Shown here: one piece after another, positions 38,248-50,800 of the stretch
How the letters are laid out: every line of letters begins with the position of its first letter
Position numbering within the stretch: the stretch's first letter is position 1
Source of the DNA: Hibiscus mutabilis
Lineage: Eukaryota > Streptophyta > Magnoliopsida > Malvales > Malvaceae
Length of the DNA: 64,000 nucleotides
Reading direction: 5' to 3'
Assembly (NCBI GenBank): GCA_019671005.1
Contig: CM033723.1
Coordinates: forward strand, 13,717,254-13,781,253
Notes under the pieces: generated by a model
The model's database searches: none
Told to the model about the DNA's origin: nothing
Seen by the model: the letters and a program-made list of their open reading frames with translations, nothing else
Program-made: the position numbers and the translations under genes

Positions 38248-38571
38248 AGTTTGGAATCAGAGCTTAGGTTTAGCCGATTCTCGGACTAAATCGAAATTTG
38301 TTGCATCATCATTTGTTATATGTGCCACCTAGGAGTTAAATTTGATGAGTACTTGTGATCTGTGTCTGATAAAAGCCCTTCTATGTACTAATGGTTAATA
38401 GGAATGTCTAAAGCACTCTTGGACCGGAGTAATGAATTTTCGGTTGGCTACTTCGTTAAAGGAAGTAGTGTATAAATGAATCAGTAAGCATTATATTTAG
38501 GAAGATAAGAAACCCTCTAAATCAAGTTACATGGAAATTCGTGGATGAATTTCTTTTAAGGGGAGGAGAAT
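38248..38571 (+). other. 324-bp interior 1 with PBS and PPT
   Basis: PBS-like TGGAATCAGAGC at 38252-38263 (one mismatch from the Met PBS), a non-coding middle, and the purine tract 38554-38570 just before LTR-B. It is closely similar to 40858-41181 and of identical length. No gag or pol is present. Confidence 0.85.
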
Positions 38572-40137
38572 TGTAACATCCCGAAATACAGCTTAGAAGT
38601 ATGTTAGTACCTTGAATCGTGTTTCAATTAGATTATGGATACTTTAACATCAATAATTGAATGAATTAAGGATCATTTTGAAATAAAGAAGAAACGGGAG
38701 ACCAAATAATAAGGACTAAACCGAAAATTTGAATTAAGAATCATGTTCCATGCTAAACAAATATAAATTAGAGGACACGTACATGTGTCAACTTCACATG
38801 TAAGCATGTGGAGAAGGGATTCTTGATTTTGGGAGGATGATAATACACAATTATCACTTTCTTCTTCCTCCTCTAGAGAACGAATAACCATGGATAGAGA
38901 GAGTTTTGAGAGGTTGCTTCTAAGGCTGGAAATTCAAGTTTTATTTGATCCAAATTGTGATGTTGGTCGAGTATTTTGTCAAAGAAGGTGAAGATTCTTT
39001 TCTTTTTCTTTATGAATGAGTTGTTAATTGAATGTATTGTAGAAAGAAATTCTTGATGATATGAGATTAAATTGTTAGAAGAAGATCAAATATATATAGC
39101 ATGCAATCCATGATGAATTCAAATATATATGTAGAATGTTTTGTATGTATAATGACATGTATGGATTGTTTTGTGAATGATTGAACAAGAAATGGGTTAT
39201 TTTGAATGATCAGATACATGTGTAAGTGAAAATGCCCTGCTTTGTAGGTATATGTATATATGTTAGACTGTTTTGAACATGCAAGAAAGTGTACCACTTG
39301 TGTAAGGGGCTATTTGAATATATTGAAAGTATATTGGACTGGTTGGGTCATATATATGTGTACATAAAGTTTGGGGACTGCCTCGAGTGTAAAATGAAAT
39401 GTGTGGACTGTTTTAGGACTATTATGGATATGTGAAAACAATAATGGACTGTTATGCTTAAGTATATGTGTACATGTGAAATTTGGGATAGTTTTATAAG
39501 TATAAAAAAAATAATGATGGACTGTTTATATGAATAGAACAAGTTAAGGGCTGTTATGAAGGTATAAATGTATATACAAGAAAATTTAGGGGATGTTGTA
39601 TGTGTTTAAATGAAGTGGGAAGTTTTGTTATATTCATAGTGTAAGTACATGTTTAAGCAATTTAAAAATATATAAATACATTTAGAAATTGACCTTGATG
39701 TGCATAAATGTACATATAATTAAATTGGACAGTTTGGTTGAAAATATATGTGTGTATTTGTGATTGAGTAATTAAGCTAAATGAATGTTCAGTAAGTTCT
39801 AATACATGGGTGCACATGTTGTTATATCTAGACACAAGGTTATGAAGGTGGAAAGGCAATTGTAGATCACTTAGGAGATAAGCAAAAAGAAATTGTTATA
39901 TCGGAACAAAGTTAGCTCGGAGAGAACAGTAAGTGTAGTTTAAAGTCTCGGGATAGGCCTGAAACCTTCCCGAGCATTCTTTGTTGTTAAATACATTATT
40001 TACCAATATTTGAGTCTCGAGTGCAAACATAAGCTGGAATACAAGGTAACTACTCGTTTGAAAAGAACAATGTGACATGAGTTGCTAGCTATTAAATTAA
40101 TTAAGTTAGAAATTCTTTATGTGTCCATGTGTATGTT

Positions 40138-40190
<53 letters not shown>

Positions 40191-40857
40191 CAAGATTTGT
40201 TAATGTATGAACTTGATGTTGTGTTTCTCTTTGAAACAATTAAACCATGCTATTCGAATACATTGATAAAGAATTAAGCTCATATCCAACTTGATGTGAT
40301 AAGATATAAGATTAAGCCTTTTTGTAAATGCTTGAATTTGAAGCTATGCTTACTTTTAAAACTAATAATAATAATAAGCTATGTCCATTTGATACATTGA
40401 TATTGATTGAACTTGAGATATGCTATGAAATAAGACTTGGTGGCATGATAGTAAGAATTTGGAGCAATGTTCATCTTTGATAAAGATATGACAAGTTCAT
40501 GGCTACATAAATAAGGAGCCAAGCTCAACTTTGACTTTCACAAGACAAGTTTATATTAAAAGCCTTGGTTTCGAGTCAGTCATAGGTATAGTTGGCATGC
40601 CATAGAGTCCATAGAGCTCGTGATTGGGATGGACTACGGTCCTGGACTATGGTCCTTATTTTGCAACAGTACGAGGGAAGTGTTGTGGTCACTTGACAAC
40701 AGTATGAGGGATTGAACGATACTGCGAGTACCAGTACAGTTGGTTGGGGATTCGTGTACCTAGGCTGTAATTCGATTCTCAAGGCTATGTTGAAAGTGAA
40801 ATAATGGAATTCGTCCTAAGCCGGTTTACTTGTTAGACCGGGAAGGGGGTTGTTACG
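38572..40857 (+). repeat. LTR-B of the tandem array
   Basis: 2286 bp, TGTAACATCCC to GTTGTTACG (last base changed from A). Relative to LTR-A and C it lacks ~2.4 kb including the minisatellite; the join at ~40813 shares the trinucleotide CGT with both parent sites. Confidence 0.88.
40139..40187. repeat. (TA)n microsatellite
   Basis: About 24 TA units within LTR-B. The corresponding places in LTR-A (~35188) and LTR-C (~42580) have only a few units, so this is a local expansion. Confidence 0.95.
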
Positions 40858-41181
40858 AGATTGGTATCAGGGCTTAGGTTTAGCCGATTCTCGGACTAAA
40901 CCAGAAATCGTTGCATCATCATTTGTTATATGTGCCACCTAGGAGTTAAATTTGATGAGTACTTGTGATCTGTGTCTGATAAAAGCCCGTCTATGTACTA
41001 ATGGTTGATAGGAATGTCTAAAGCACTCTTGGACCGGAGTAATGAATTTTTGGTTGGCTACTTCGTTAAAGGAAGTAATGTATAAATGAATCAGTAAGCA
41101 TTATATTTAGAAAGATAAGAAACCCTCTAAATCAAGTTCCGTGGAAATTTGAGGACGAATTTCTTTTAAGGGTAAGAGAAT
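40858..41181 (+). other. 324-bp interior 2 with PBS and PPT
   Basis: 'gagattGGTATCAGGGC' gives a PBS with one change in the 12-base core, followed by the same ~300 bp as interior 1 and a purine tract weakened by a T (aagggtaagagaa). Confidence 0.85.
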
Positions 41182-44100
41182 TGTAACATCCCAAAATACA
41201 GCTTAGAAGTATGTTACTACCTTGAATCGTGTTTCAATTAGATTATGGATACTTTAACATCAATAATTGAATGAATTAAGGATCATTTTGAAATAAAGAA
41301 GAAACGAGAGACCAAATAATAAGGACTGAACCGAAAATTTGGATTAAGAATCATGTTGCATGCTAAACAAATATAAATTAGAGGACATGTACATGTGTCA
41401 ACTTCACATGTAAGCATGTGGAGAAGGGATTCTCGATTTTGGGAGGATGATAATACACAATTATCACTTTCTTCTTCCTCCTCTAGAGACCGAATCACCA
41501 TGGATAGAGAGAGTTTTGAGAGGTTGCTTCTAAGGCTGGAAATTCAAGTTTTATTTGATCCAAATTGTGATGTTGGTCGAGTATTTTGTCAAAGAAGGTG
41601 AAGATTCTTTTCTTTTTCTTTATGAATGAGTTGCTAATTGAATGTAGTGTAGAAAGAAATTCTTGTTGATATGAGATTAAATTGTTAGAAGAAGATCAAA
41701 TATATATATAGCATGCAATCCATGATGAATTCGAATATATATGTAGAATGTTTTGTATGTATAATGACATGTATGGACTGTTTTGTGAATGATTGAACAA
41801 GAAATGGATTATTCCGAATGAATTCGAGTGTAAAATGAAATGTGTGGACTGTTTTAGGACTACTATGGATATGTGAAAACAATAATGGACTGTTATGCTT
41901 AAGTATATGTGTACATGTGAAATTTGGGATAGTTTTATAAGTATAAAAAAAATAATGATGGACTGTTTATATGAATAGAACAAGTTAAGGGCTGTTATGA
42001 AGGTATAAATGTATATACAAGAAAATTTAGGGGATGTTGTATGTGTTTAAATGAAGTGGGAAGTTTTGTTATATTCATAGTGTAAGTACATGTTTAAGCA
42101 GTTTAAAAATATATAGATACATTTAGAAATTGACCTTGATGTGCATAAATGTACATATAATTAAATTGGACAGTTTGGTTGAAAATATATGTGTGTATTT
42201 GTGATTGAGTAATTAAGCTAAATGAATGTTCAATAAGTTCTAATACATGGGTGCACATGTTGTTGTATCTAGACACAAGGTTATGAAGGTGGAAAGGCAA
42301 ATGTAGATCACTTAGGAGATAAGAAAAAAGAAACTGTTAAACGAGAACAAAGTTAGCTCGGAGAGAACAATAAGTGTAGTTTAAAGTTTCGGGATAGACC
42401 TAAAACCTTCCTGGGCATTCTTTGTTGTTAAATACATTATTTACCAATATTTGAGTCTCGAGTGCAAACATAAGATGGAATACGAGGTAAGTACTCGTTT
42501 GAAAAGAACAATGTGACATGAGTTGCTAGCTATTAAATTAATTAAGTTAGAAATTCTTTATGTGTCCATGTGTATGTTTGATATATATATATATACAATC
42601 AAGATTTGTTAATGTATGAACTTGATGTTGTGTTTCTCTTTGAAATGATTAACCATGCTATTAGAATACATTGATAAAGAGTTAAGCTCATATCCAACTT
42701 GATGTGATAAGATATAAATTAAGCCTTTTTGTAAATGCTTGAATTTGAGGCTATGCTTACTTTTAAAACTAATAATAATAATAATAAGTTATATCCACTT
42801 GATACATTGATATTGATTGAACTTGAGATATGCTATGAAATAAGCCTTGGTGGCATGATAGTAAGAATTTGGAGCAATGCTCATCTTTGATAAAGATAGG
42901 ACAAGTTCATGGCTATATAAATAAGGAGCCAAGCTCAACTTCGACTTTGACAAGACAAGTTTATATTAAAAGCCTTGGTTTCGAGACAATCATAGGTATA
43001 GTTGGTATGCTATAGAGTCCATAGAGCTCGTGATTGGGGTGGACTACGATCCTGGACTATGGTCCTTATTTGGCGACAGTAGGAGGGAAGTGTTGTGGTC
43101 ACTTGGCAATAGTATGAGGGATTTAACGGTACTACGAGTACCGGCACTACGAGTACCAGTATGTTTGGCGACAGTTGGTTGAGGGTTCATGTACCTAGGC
43201 TGTAATTCGATTCTCAAGGCTATGTTAGAAGTGAAATAATGGAATTTGTAATCCTAATAAATAAACTATCTGACCACTTATGAGACAAATATCACATGAT
43301 CTTGATATGATAAGTTTGATGTCGTATATGCTAAGAAATCCTTGATTTTTATGTGTTAGGCTTGATATCTCGTATACCAAGTATAATTAAAGAATTGATT
43401 GATTTCACTTATGTATATACTTTAGCACAAGGTTATGTTAAAAAAATCATAAGGATTCGTAAGATAAACCTTGATATAATGAAATAACTTGTGTAACAAG
43501 AAATGTAATATAATTTGTTCACAAATAAGATTGGTTGCTAAACTCTTGTATGTCATCTTTTGCAAGTATGTAAATGACTAACTCATGTTAGGAAATATCC
43601 TTAATTTGATCATTGCTTCAAGTATTATATTGAATCATTTGGGTAACTTGCAAGATATGTATGTCTTTTTCTTTGAATTTGGGTTATATGTATATCAAGA
43701 GATTTCTGGGTCATTCGATTGATGTACATGTTTTAAACTACTTTATATTGTGACCTTGCAAAACAATTAAGATGCTAAGAATTTACTTAAAATAAATTGA
43801 TTGTATAAATGAATCATCGTTTGATCTTATAGTTAAATTGGAGTTAGGATTTTTGTACTTTGATTGCTAAAATAAATCAAAACTATTTTGAGTAAAAATA
43901 AGTATCTAATAGACTGTTTTGATTGTAAATTTGTATATATGTGTTTAGTGGACTGACTTGAATGGAATGGAACATACCATGGACTGTTTTGATGTGTTTA
44001 ATTGTATACATGTATAACTGGGCAGTTTTGAGTATATATGTGAAACATGTGATCTGTTTTTTATGTGTATTGGTATAGACAAGATCAGTGGACTGTTTCA

Positions 44101-46042
44101 CCTGAATTCAAGCATGCTAAGGGCTGATTTTGAATGTTTAAAAGTATACACATGTTGGTAGATTGTATTGCCTGAATTCAAGCATGTTAATTGGACTGTT
44201 TGGATGGAATTGAATATGTTTGGACTGTTTTGCAAGTGTATAAGTATGTATACATGTTAATTGGACTGTTTTGCAAGTGTATAACTATGTATACATGTTA
44301 ATTGGACTGTTTTGGATGGAATTGAATATGTTTGGACTATTTTGCAAGTGTATAAGTATGTATACATGTTAATTGGATTGTTTGGATGGAATTAAATATG
44401 TTTTGGACTGTTTTGATGGAATTGAATAAGTTTGGACTGTTTTGCAAGTATATAAGTATGTATACATGTTAATTGGACTGTTTGGATGGAATTGAATATG
44501 TTTGGACTGTTTTGCAAGTGTATAAGTATGTATACATGTTAATCGGACTGATTTGGATGGAATTGAATATGTTTGGACTGTTTTGCAAGTGTATAAGTAT
44601 GTATACATGTTAATTGGACTGTTTTGGATGGAATTGAATATGTTTGGATTAATTTACATGTGTATCAGTATGTATACATGATAATTGGATTGTTTTGGAT
44701 AGAATTGACTATGTTTGGACTGTTTTGCAAGTGTACAAGTATGTATACATGTTAATTGGATTGTTTTGAATAGAATTGAGTATGTTTGGAATGTTTTCCT
44801 ATATATATAAGTGTGTATACATAACTATTGGAATATTATCATTGAAATACAAGAGTATGGTGGATTGATTAAGCAAACATATGTATGTACATGAGATAAA
44901 AACTAAATTGTTTATAATCAAGTAACTCTTAAACAAGAATTGATAAGAAATTACTCAATATCTTACTAGACAAGTAATGTATGACTTTAAGGTGTAAAGT
45001 TTGAACATTATAGATAGTGAACAAGCCATGATATTAAGAGGCTAAGTTGGATAATTGATGGTCTTATTGAAGATAAAACCATGATATGTCATGCGTGATC
45101 CTATGTACCTATACGACGTTAAATCAAGATGGAATTTGTTTATGATCAAGCAAGAAGCATGTCTAAATTGACAATCTTGAGCAAAAGAATAGATTTTAAA
45201 TATCAAAACACTTAACTACAAATACTTATGGTTATTAGTGCTACCTTACTAAGCATTTGCTTACTCTATTTCTTTCATCACTTTTTAGGGTAAATTTATC
45301 TTCGGCTAACTTTGAGTTTGGACCGAATCACTAGTAGCAAGAAGTATGTTTTGTATCCCCTTTGCGAACTCCTAGTTGGTGGCACATAGACGTGTCGTAT
45401 GCATAGTGCATATAGATTAATTCATCTAGTCTCACATGTATATAAATTGATAAGTTATCCAATGTTTTGTAATGGGACTTTAATTAATTATTGGTTATGT
45501 TTGCTTATTATGATTTAAAAGATAGTAAGATCGGGTAGTTGTCTAAATATCTGCTATGTTATACCTAGTTGATAACTTGGATTAGTAAATCTTGTTATTA
45601 AATGGTAGAACATGAGAGTTTATTGACTAAACCAAAGGATTGAGATTAACCTGAATGATCATAATTACAGACTAATATGTCTAAATGATTAGAGATAAGT
45701 AAGTTTACATTCAGGTTATAATTAGTAGTATGTATGTGCTAAAATAAAACGTAGATGTTAATAGAAACAATGAAATAACTTTGTGAACTGAAGTATAAAA
45801 ATAAATAAGGACATCATACTATCTAGTGGTTGAAAGGTCTTACCTAATGTATATCTTTTTGTTTGTACCTGATTCAAGGTAAAAGTTGGATCTTTGATAA
45901 TTTAAAAAGATTTAAATTTACCCTGTCTTTTGAAAACATGTTTAGCTGTACATGTCAAATGTTGACAAGAAAGTACGTATGATTATTTTAGTAAAACGTC
46001 CTAAGCCGGTTTACTTCTTAGACTAGGTAGGTGGTTGTTACA
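41182..46042 (+). repeat. LTR-C of the tandem array
   Basis: 4861 bp, TGTAACATCCC to GTTGTTACA, the most complete copy. It lacks only ~170 bp of LTR-B near 41820. It carries its own copy of the ~70-bp minisatellite (44180-44830). No PBS follows its end, so it is the terminal LTR. Confidence 0.88.
44180..44830 (+). repeat. ~70-bp minisatellite inside LTR-C
   Basis: Same unit as 36480-37110 ('gtatgtatacatgttaattg', 'gactgttttggatggaattg'), with a different number and order of short and long units. Open frames read through it are artefacts of the repeat. Confidence 0.88.
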
Positions 46043-46928
46043 ATTGTTCAATGGATGTTTAGTAGTTGTTGTAGCAGCTTTGTAGACTTGAATTTATACC
46101 CTCTCATTGATTTCTAACCGTTTGGGTTGTTGAGGTCATCAATAGAGCCGTTAGGGACCATTTTTCTCACAATAAATGATGTCTAGTGACCTACCGTATC
46201 AGTACACGAAGAGTCCTATCAGTACCTGTCAAAAGAAAAAATAGTCATTGTGTAATAGCGTATCAATACGTAAAGGCGTATCAAAATGAAAATTGAGTAA
46301 AATCAGGGGTGTATCGATATGTCATGGGCGTATCGATATGTCGTAGCCGTATTGGTACGATTTTTTCTCACTGGAATTTGAGGAAAAAGTCTAGTGAAAA
46401 TTGCATCGGTACGCCTAGGGGCGTATTGATACGGGTTAACCATATTTCAAAGTTTGCTGATTTCCATAACTGACAAGGCAACGGTCATATTTTAAATAAA
46501 AATATTTTGAAGATCTTAACACCTCGTATCGATACGGTAGAGGTCGTATCGGTACGCTTAAGCAATAACTTAAACCCAGATAATGTCGTATCGAAACAAA
46601 CATATCTATATCGATACGTATAACCTAAAATACAAGCCCAGATGAAGGCTGTATCAAAACGAGCATAGCCATATCGAAACGGTTTGCAAAATTAAAATTA
46701 CAGTAATGAAAAATCATATCAAAACACCTAAGGTGCATCGATACGCCTGGAAGTATTTCTTGAATTTGGCTTTGAAATACTTAGAAATATTTTTGGGTTT
46801 AAGTCTTGGACTTAGAAAAACTTTTCCTTGTCATTTTGTGAGACTTTTGAATACTTAAAAAATTATTTTATTTTACAATGTGGTCCTTAAACAATTTCTT
46901 ATATCAAAATTGAATATAGGTTTTACAT
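46043..46928 (-). repeat. probable copia LTR (U3) with paired 12-bp palindromes
   Basis: At 46928/46929 the integrase frame of the host gypsy element is interrupted by a sequence whose minus strand starts TGTAAAACC, an LTR-like start. On the minus strand a TATA-like box (TATAAATTC, ~46096-46104) lies about 830 bp downstream of that end. The minus-strand copia gag lies beyond the array, so the 5' LTR of that copia element is the best guess. No PBS remains, since the array starts at 46042. The region carries eight groups of CGTATCGATACG-like sites. Confidence 0.45.
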
Positions 46929-47778
46929 TGTGGTTATGAGGTTGCATGGTATACTGAAGTCTATTGTGTCAGATAAAGATCCGCGTTTCACCGTGAGATT
47001 TTGGGAGTGTTCGCATAGGGCCTTGGGTACACGGCTGAACTTTAGTACTTCGTATCATCCTCAAGCGGATGGTCAGTCTGAGCGTGTTATCCAAGTCTTG
47101 GAGGATACGTTGCAGTGTTGCATCACAGATTTTTAGGGATTGTGGGAGAAACAGTTGCCGTTGGTGGAGTTTACTTATAATAGTAGTTACCAAGCTAGTA
47201 TTCAGATGGCACCATACGAGGCTTTGTATGGTAGAAGATGTCGTACGCCACTTTGTTGGGCGGAGGCAGGGGAGAAATATGTTTCTTTGCCAAATATGTT
47301 GAAGGATACCAATGAGAAAGTAAAGCTTATTAGTGACTGGTTGAAAGCTGCTTCGGATCAGCAAAAGTCTTATGCTGACTTAAAGCGAAGGGAAATTGAG
47401 TATGCAGTTGGTGATCGTGTGTTTTTTAAGGTTTTGCCTTGAAAAAAGGTGATGAGGTTTGGACGAAAGGGCAAGTTGATCCCTAGGTTTATTGGACCGT
47501 ATGAGGTGTTGGAGCACATTGGTCCAGTTGCATATAGATTGAGGTTGTCGGCTGAGCTGGAAAAGATACATGATGTTTTCCATATGTCGATGCTTCAGAT
47601 GTATAGATCGGATCCTTTGCTTGCAATGCCTGTTGAGGAGATTGAGTTGAATCCAGATTTGACCTATGATGAGGAACCGGTGAGAATTCTAGATTTGAGT
47701 AGCAAAGTTCTCCGCAGGAAGACCATAGAGTTCGTAAAGGTGTTGTGGCGGCACCGCGGTGTAGAGCAAGCTACCTAG
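46929..47778 (+). pseudogene. gypsy integrase core to chromodomain (broken)
   Basis: The plus frame reads MRLHGILKSIVSDKDPRFTV, SYHPQADGQSERVIQVLED, then after a TAG (47134-47136) LPLVEFTYNSSYQASIQMAP and ALYGRRCRTPLCW. After a TGA (47440-47442) come the GPY/F module (FIGPYEVLEHIGPVAYRL) and a chromodomain-like tail (PVRILDLSSKVLRRKTIEFV ... VLWRHRGVEQAT). The tail matches the chromodomain ending of Tekay/Del chromoviruses. The upstream integrase half is missing. Two stops make it non-functional. Confidence 0.9.
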
Positions 47779-47851
47779 AAAGCAAAACGGACATGTTGAA
47801 GCAGTTCTCTCATATTTTTCCGTCAAGTAAATTTTGAGGAAGAAATTTCTT

Positions 47852-47864
47852 AAGAGGGGGAGAG
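47852..47864 (+). other. polypurine tract
   Basis: AAGAGGGGGAGAG immediately before TTGTAGCGCC, priming plus-strand synthesis for the 3' LTR that starts at 47866. Confidence 0.88.
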
Positions 47865-47865
47865 T

Positions 47866-50800
47866 TGTAGCGCCCTGAAATTGGGCCTAGATGTGGGCTG
47901 GATCGGGTCGGTGGTTCAAGAGAACCGGTTTAGGCAATTCGAATAGTTTTGGGAAAAATAAATCTATAAAATTGATTTTGGGATAAAATAAAATATGAGA
48001 AAATTGTTTTAAATTACTTAACTAGTATTTTAAGTAATTTGGTGAAGTCAATTTGAGGTAATTAAATCTGATTTTAAGACATTTTAGTCTAGTGACTAAA
48101 TTGAAAGATTTCAAAACTATTTTTGGTGACTAAATCGGAAAAGGGTTAAAACTTAGAATCTTTAAGGAGCTATTTATCCAATATTTTTCAATAGATTTCT
48201 CTCTTAATTTAGGCTATTTTTAAAGTATTTTTAAAGGGTTTAATAATTGGATAAATGAGGATTTATTAAAAATATGTTTAATTTGCCAAAACATTTTCTT
48301 AGTAACTACTTTTCTCCAAGCATTTTCTCTCAACTTTCTCAGCAACCAAACTAGGATTTCTACTTCAAAATCTCCAGGAATCAATCTCCATTGATTTTCC
48401 TTTTGATTCCTTATTGATTTATTTAAATTCCTTATTGATTTATTTAAATTCCATTGCAAAATCTCCTTGGATTTCATCAAAGCTTGGCCAATTAAGGGAG
48501 AAATCAGCAATTAGAGGTGATTTTCATTTCTCTCCTCTAATTAAAGGTTCTTTATTGAAATTCCCAAGTTCTTGATCCTTTGTTGTTGATTTATGTTAGG
48601 AAATTATGATTTTAATATGGATTTATTGATTAAAATAAGTTTTCTTGGAAAATTGTTGGAAACTGGATTGGATTTGTTTTGGTGATGGACTTAATTGATT
48701 TATATCTCAATTTTGATGTATTTCAATGTTGAAAGAGTTGATTAATCAATGAAATCTCGAAACTATGTGAATTGTTAGTTTTCTAGGTTGTGTATAGTTG
48801 GTTTTTGGCTTGATCTTGTTGGTGTAGTGTTGTTGGAGATATAAGGACGTGGTTAAGGTGTTTTTGGATGTTAATTGATGTTGTTAATGTGTTAGAGACA
48901 TTGGATGTTGGCTGGGCTTTGTTTAGGTAAGGTTTGGTGGTGTTCTTGATGGTTTTAGGAGGTTGTTGAGTGGATTCTTGTGAGGCGATGTTGTGTTTGT
49001 TGGTTGCTGGAGGTTTGAGGTACGGAGATGTGTTTCAATCCTCCGTTTTTTATTGGGTAAAGCAGGGGAGTTGAATCCTTTGGCTTTTGAAGAAGGCGCG
49101 GAAGCCTCGGAAGCTTGATTCATGCATTGGCAAGCAAGCGTTGGATTGCTGGTGAGTGGAAAAGTGTTTTACTGCTGTAAAAAGGTTTGAAAAGGAGTTG
49201 TGGGAGTTTAGATAAAGTTTGATACACTTATCTAAGCTCAGAAGCAAGTATCGGTTGAGCTTTCTCTCGATTCCGGTTTTGCAAAATGAAATCTCGTGCA
49301 CATGTTGTTGGTTTTAATTACTCACTGTATTATTCATGTTTAAAAGAGAAAGAAGTTGCAAATTATCATAGATGATGATTCATGAGAATGACATATGGTT
49401 TATAATTTTTTTTGGAGATTGTTAAATACATGGTTTAATGTATTTGTGTTAGATTGATTTGATGCATATATAAAATAGTGAGGTAATGTTGTTTATTGAA
49501 TATATTGGCAAGTAGCTGTGTTTAAAATGATATCGGATATAGTTGGCATGCTATAGGGTTTAGAGTGCATTATAAAAAGTCGTCTCATGTTCGTCGATGG
49601 GTGTTAAGTGTTCGTACTCTCCAACATGAGAACCGCAGCGGTTGAGGTGGGTAAATGTTCCATTTACTCCCGTTGGTGGACTATACATCCAAACCGTAGA
49701 GGTGGGCAAGTGTGTCGTTGCTCTGGTTTGAACCGTTGAGGTGGGCAAGTGTGTTGTTACTCCGGTTGAAGTATGCATGTGAAGTGGTTGTGGGAACCAC
49801 TTGAGGAATCTATATATCCGATAAGTTTTGTGAAATGAAAGGTTGTTGGTTTTGAGTCACTTGAAAGACAATATATGAGATAATGTATCATGTGAAATGG
49901 ATTATGCTTGTATAATGGGATTTATACATGTATTACTCTTTAAGCTTGTAATAAAGGTGTTGTGGTGTGAAGCTTAAATTGAGGTAGAGATTGAATCTAT
50001 GATACATGTGTTGAAAATGATTTAAATGTGCATATTTGAGATGATATGAAAAGCATGGGATGTTTTGCCATGAGATAAATACATGAGATTTGAATCAAAT
50101 GGTTTTAAATGCATTAATGAGTGTTACGCGATATCCCTCACTAAGCGTATAGCTTACGCTCTCTTTTCCTCATCAATGCAGCGAAATAGCTTTCTCAGAC
50201 AGCACATGTGAAAGCGAGGATCCAAGGGTCAATACTTTACAAAATATGGTTTTACATACATTAAGTAGTAATAAGAAGGCAATGTGACCGATTTGCTTTG
50301 TGAGATGTATTTTGAGTTACTTCATGTTGTAATAGTTTGGATTGGTGTTTTGGTTTGGTATGATGCTTTTATATTTGGTTTTGAAGGGTTAGGAGACATT
50401 AAGCATGCTTAGGTAGAAATCATGATTGCTTGAGTGATTGCTTGAGTATGCCATACTTAGTAGAGCCCCAGTCTATGTTGCTATGTTTGATGATTGATTG
50501 TTTATGATGTCCTATGATGATTAGAGGTTGAATGGATAGTGTTAGATTGAGTCAAAGTGTCATATGTTGGACCTAAAGGTCAATACAGGTTGCCCCGTAC
50601 CGGTACAGGCCCCTCAGGTTTCGGTACGCGGGGATCTGTCTAGGCTCAAAATGTTCAAAATAGCCTAGGCATATCAATACGCCTGGTAACTGTATCGGTA
50701 CGCATAGTGTTGAAATAGTGTTTCTTTTGGTGCACGGGTTACCGTATTGATACGGTGTTTAGCTACTGGAATCTGAATTTTCAAAATCCACAAGCCCGTA

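Larger units (their letters stand above)
34476..46042 (+). mobile_element. tandem long-LTR array: LTR-A, 324-bp interior, LTR-B, 324-bp interior, LTR-C
   Basis: Three related LTRs (34518-38247, 38572-40857, 41182-46042) are separated by two interiors, each exactly 324 bp (38248-38571 and 40858-41181). Each interior begins with a Met-type PBS and ends with the purine tract 'ttttaagggg(a/t)(g/a)(g/a)gagaa'. A partial interior end (34476-34517) precedes LTR-A, so a further unit once lay to the left. No coding sequence was seen. It is a non-autonomous gypsy-type element or a recombination product of one. It sits in copia gag/leader sequence. Confidence 0.85.

Noticed and set aside
38673..38891. 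72-residue frame MVIRSLEEEEES, present again at 41283-41501
   Set aside because: The near-identical copies lie at the same place in two LTRs of a non-coding array; LTR-A disrupts the frame, so coding constraint is unlikely.
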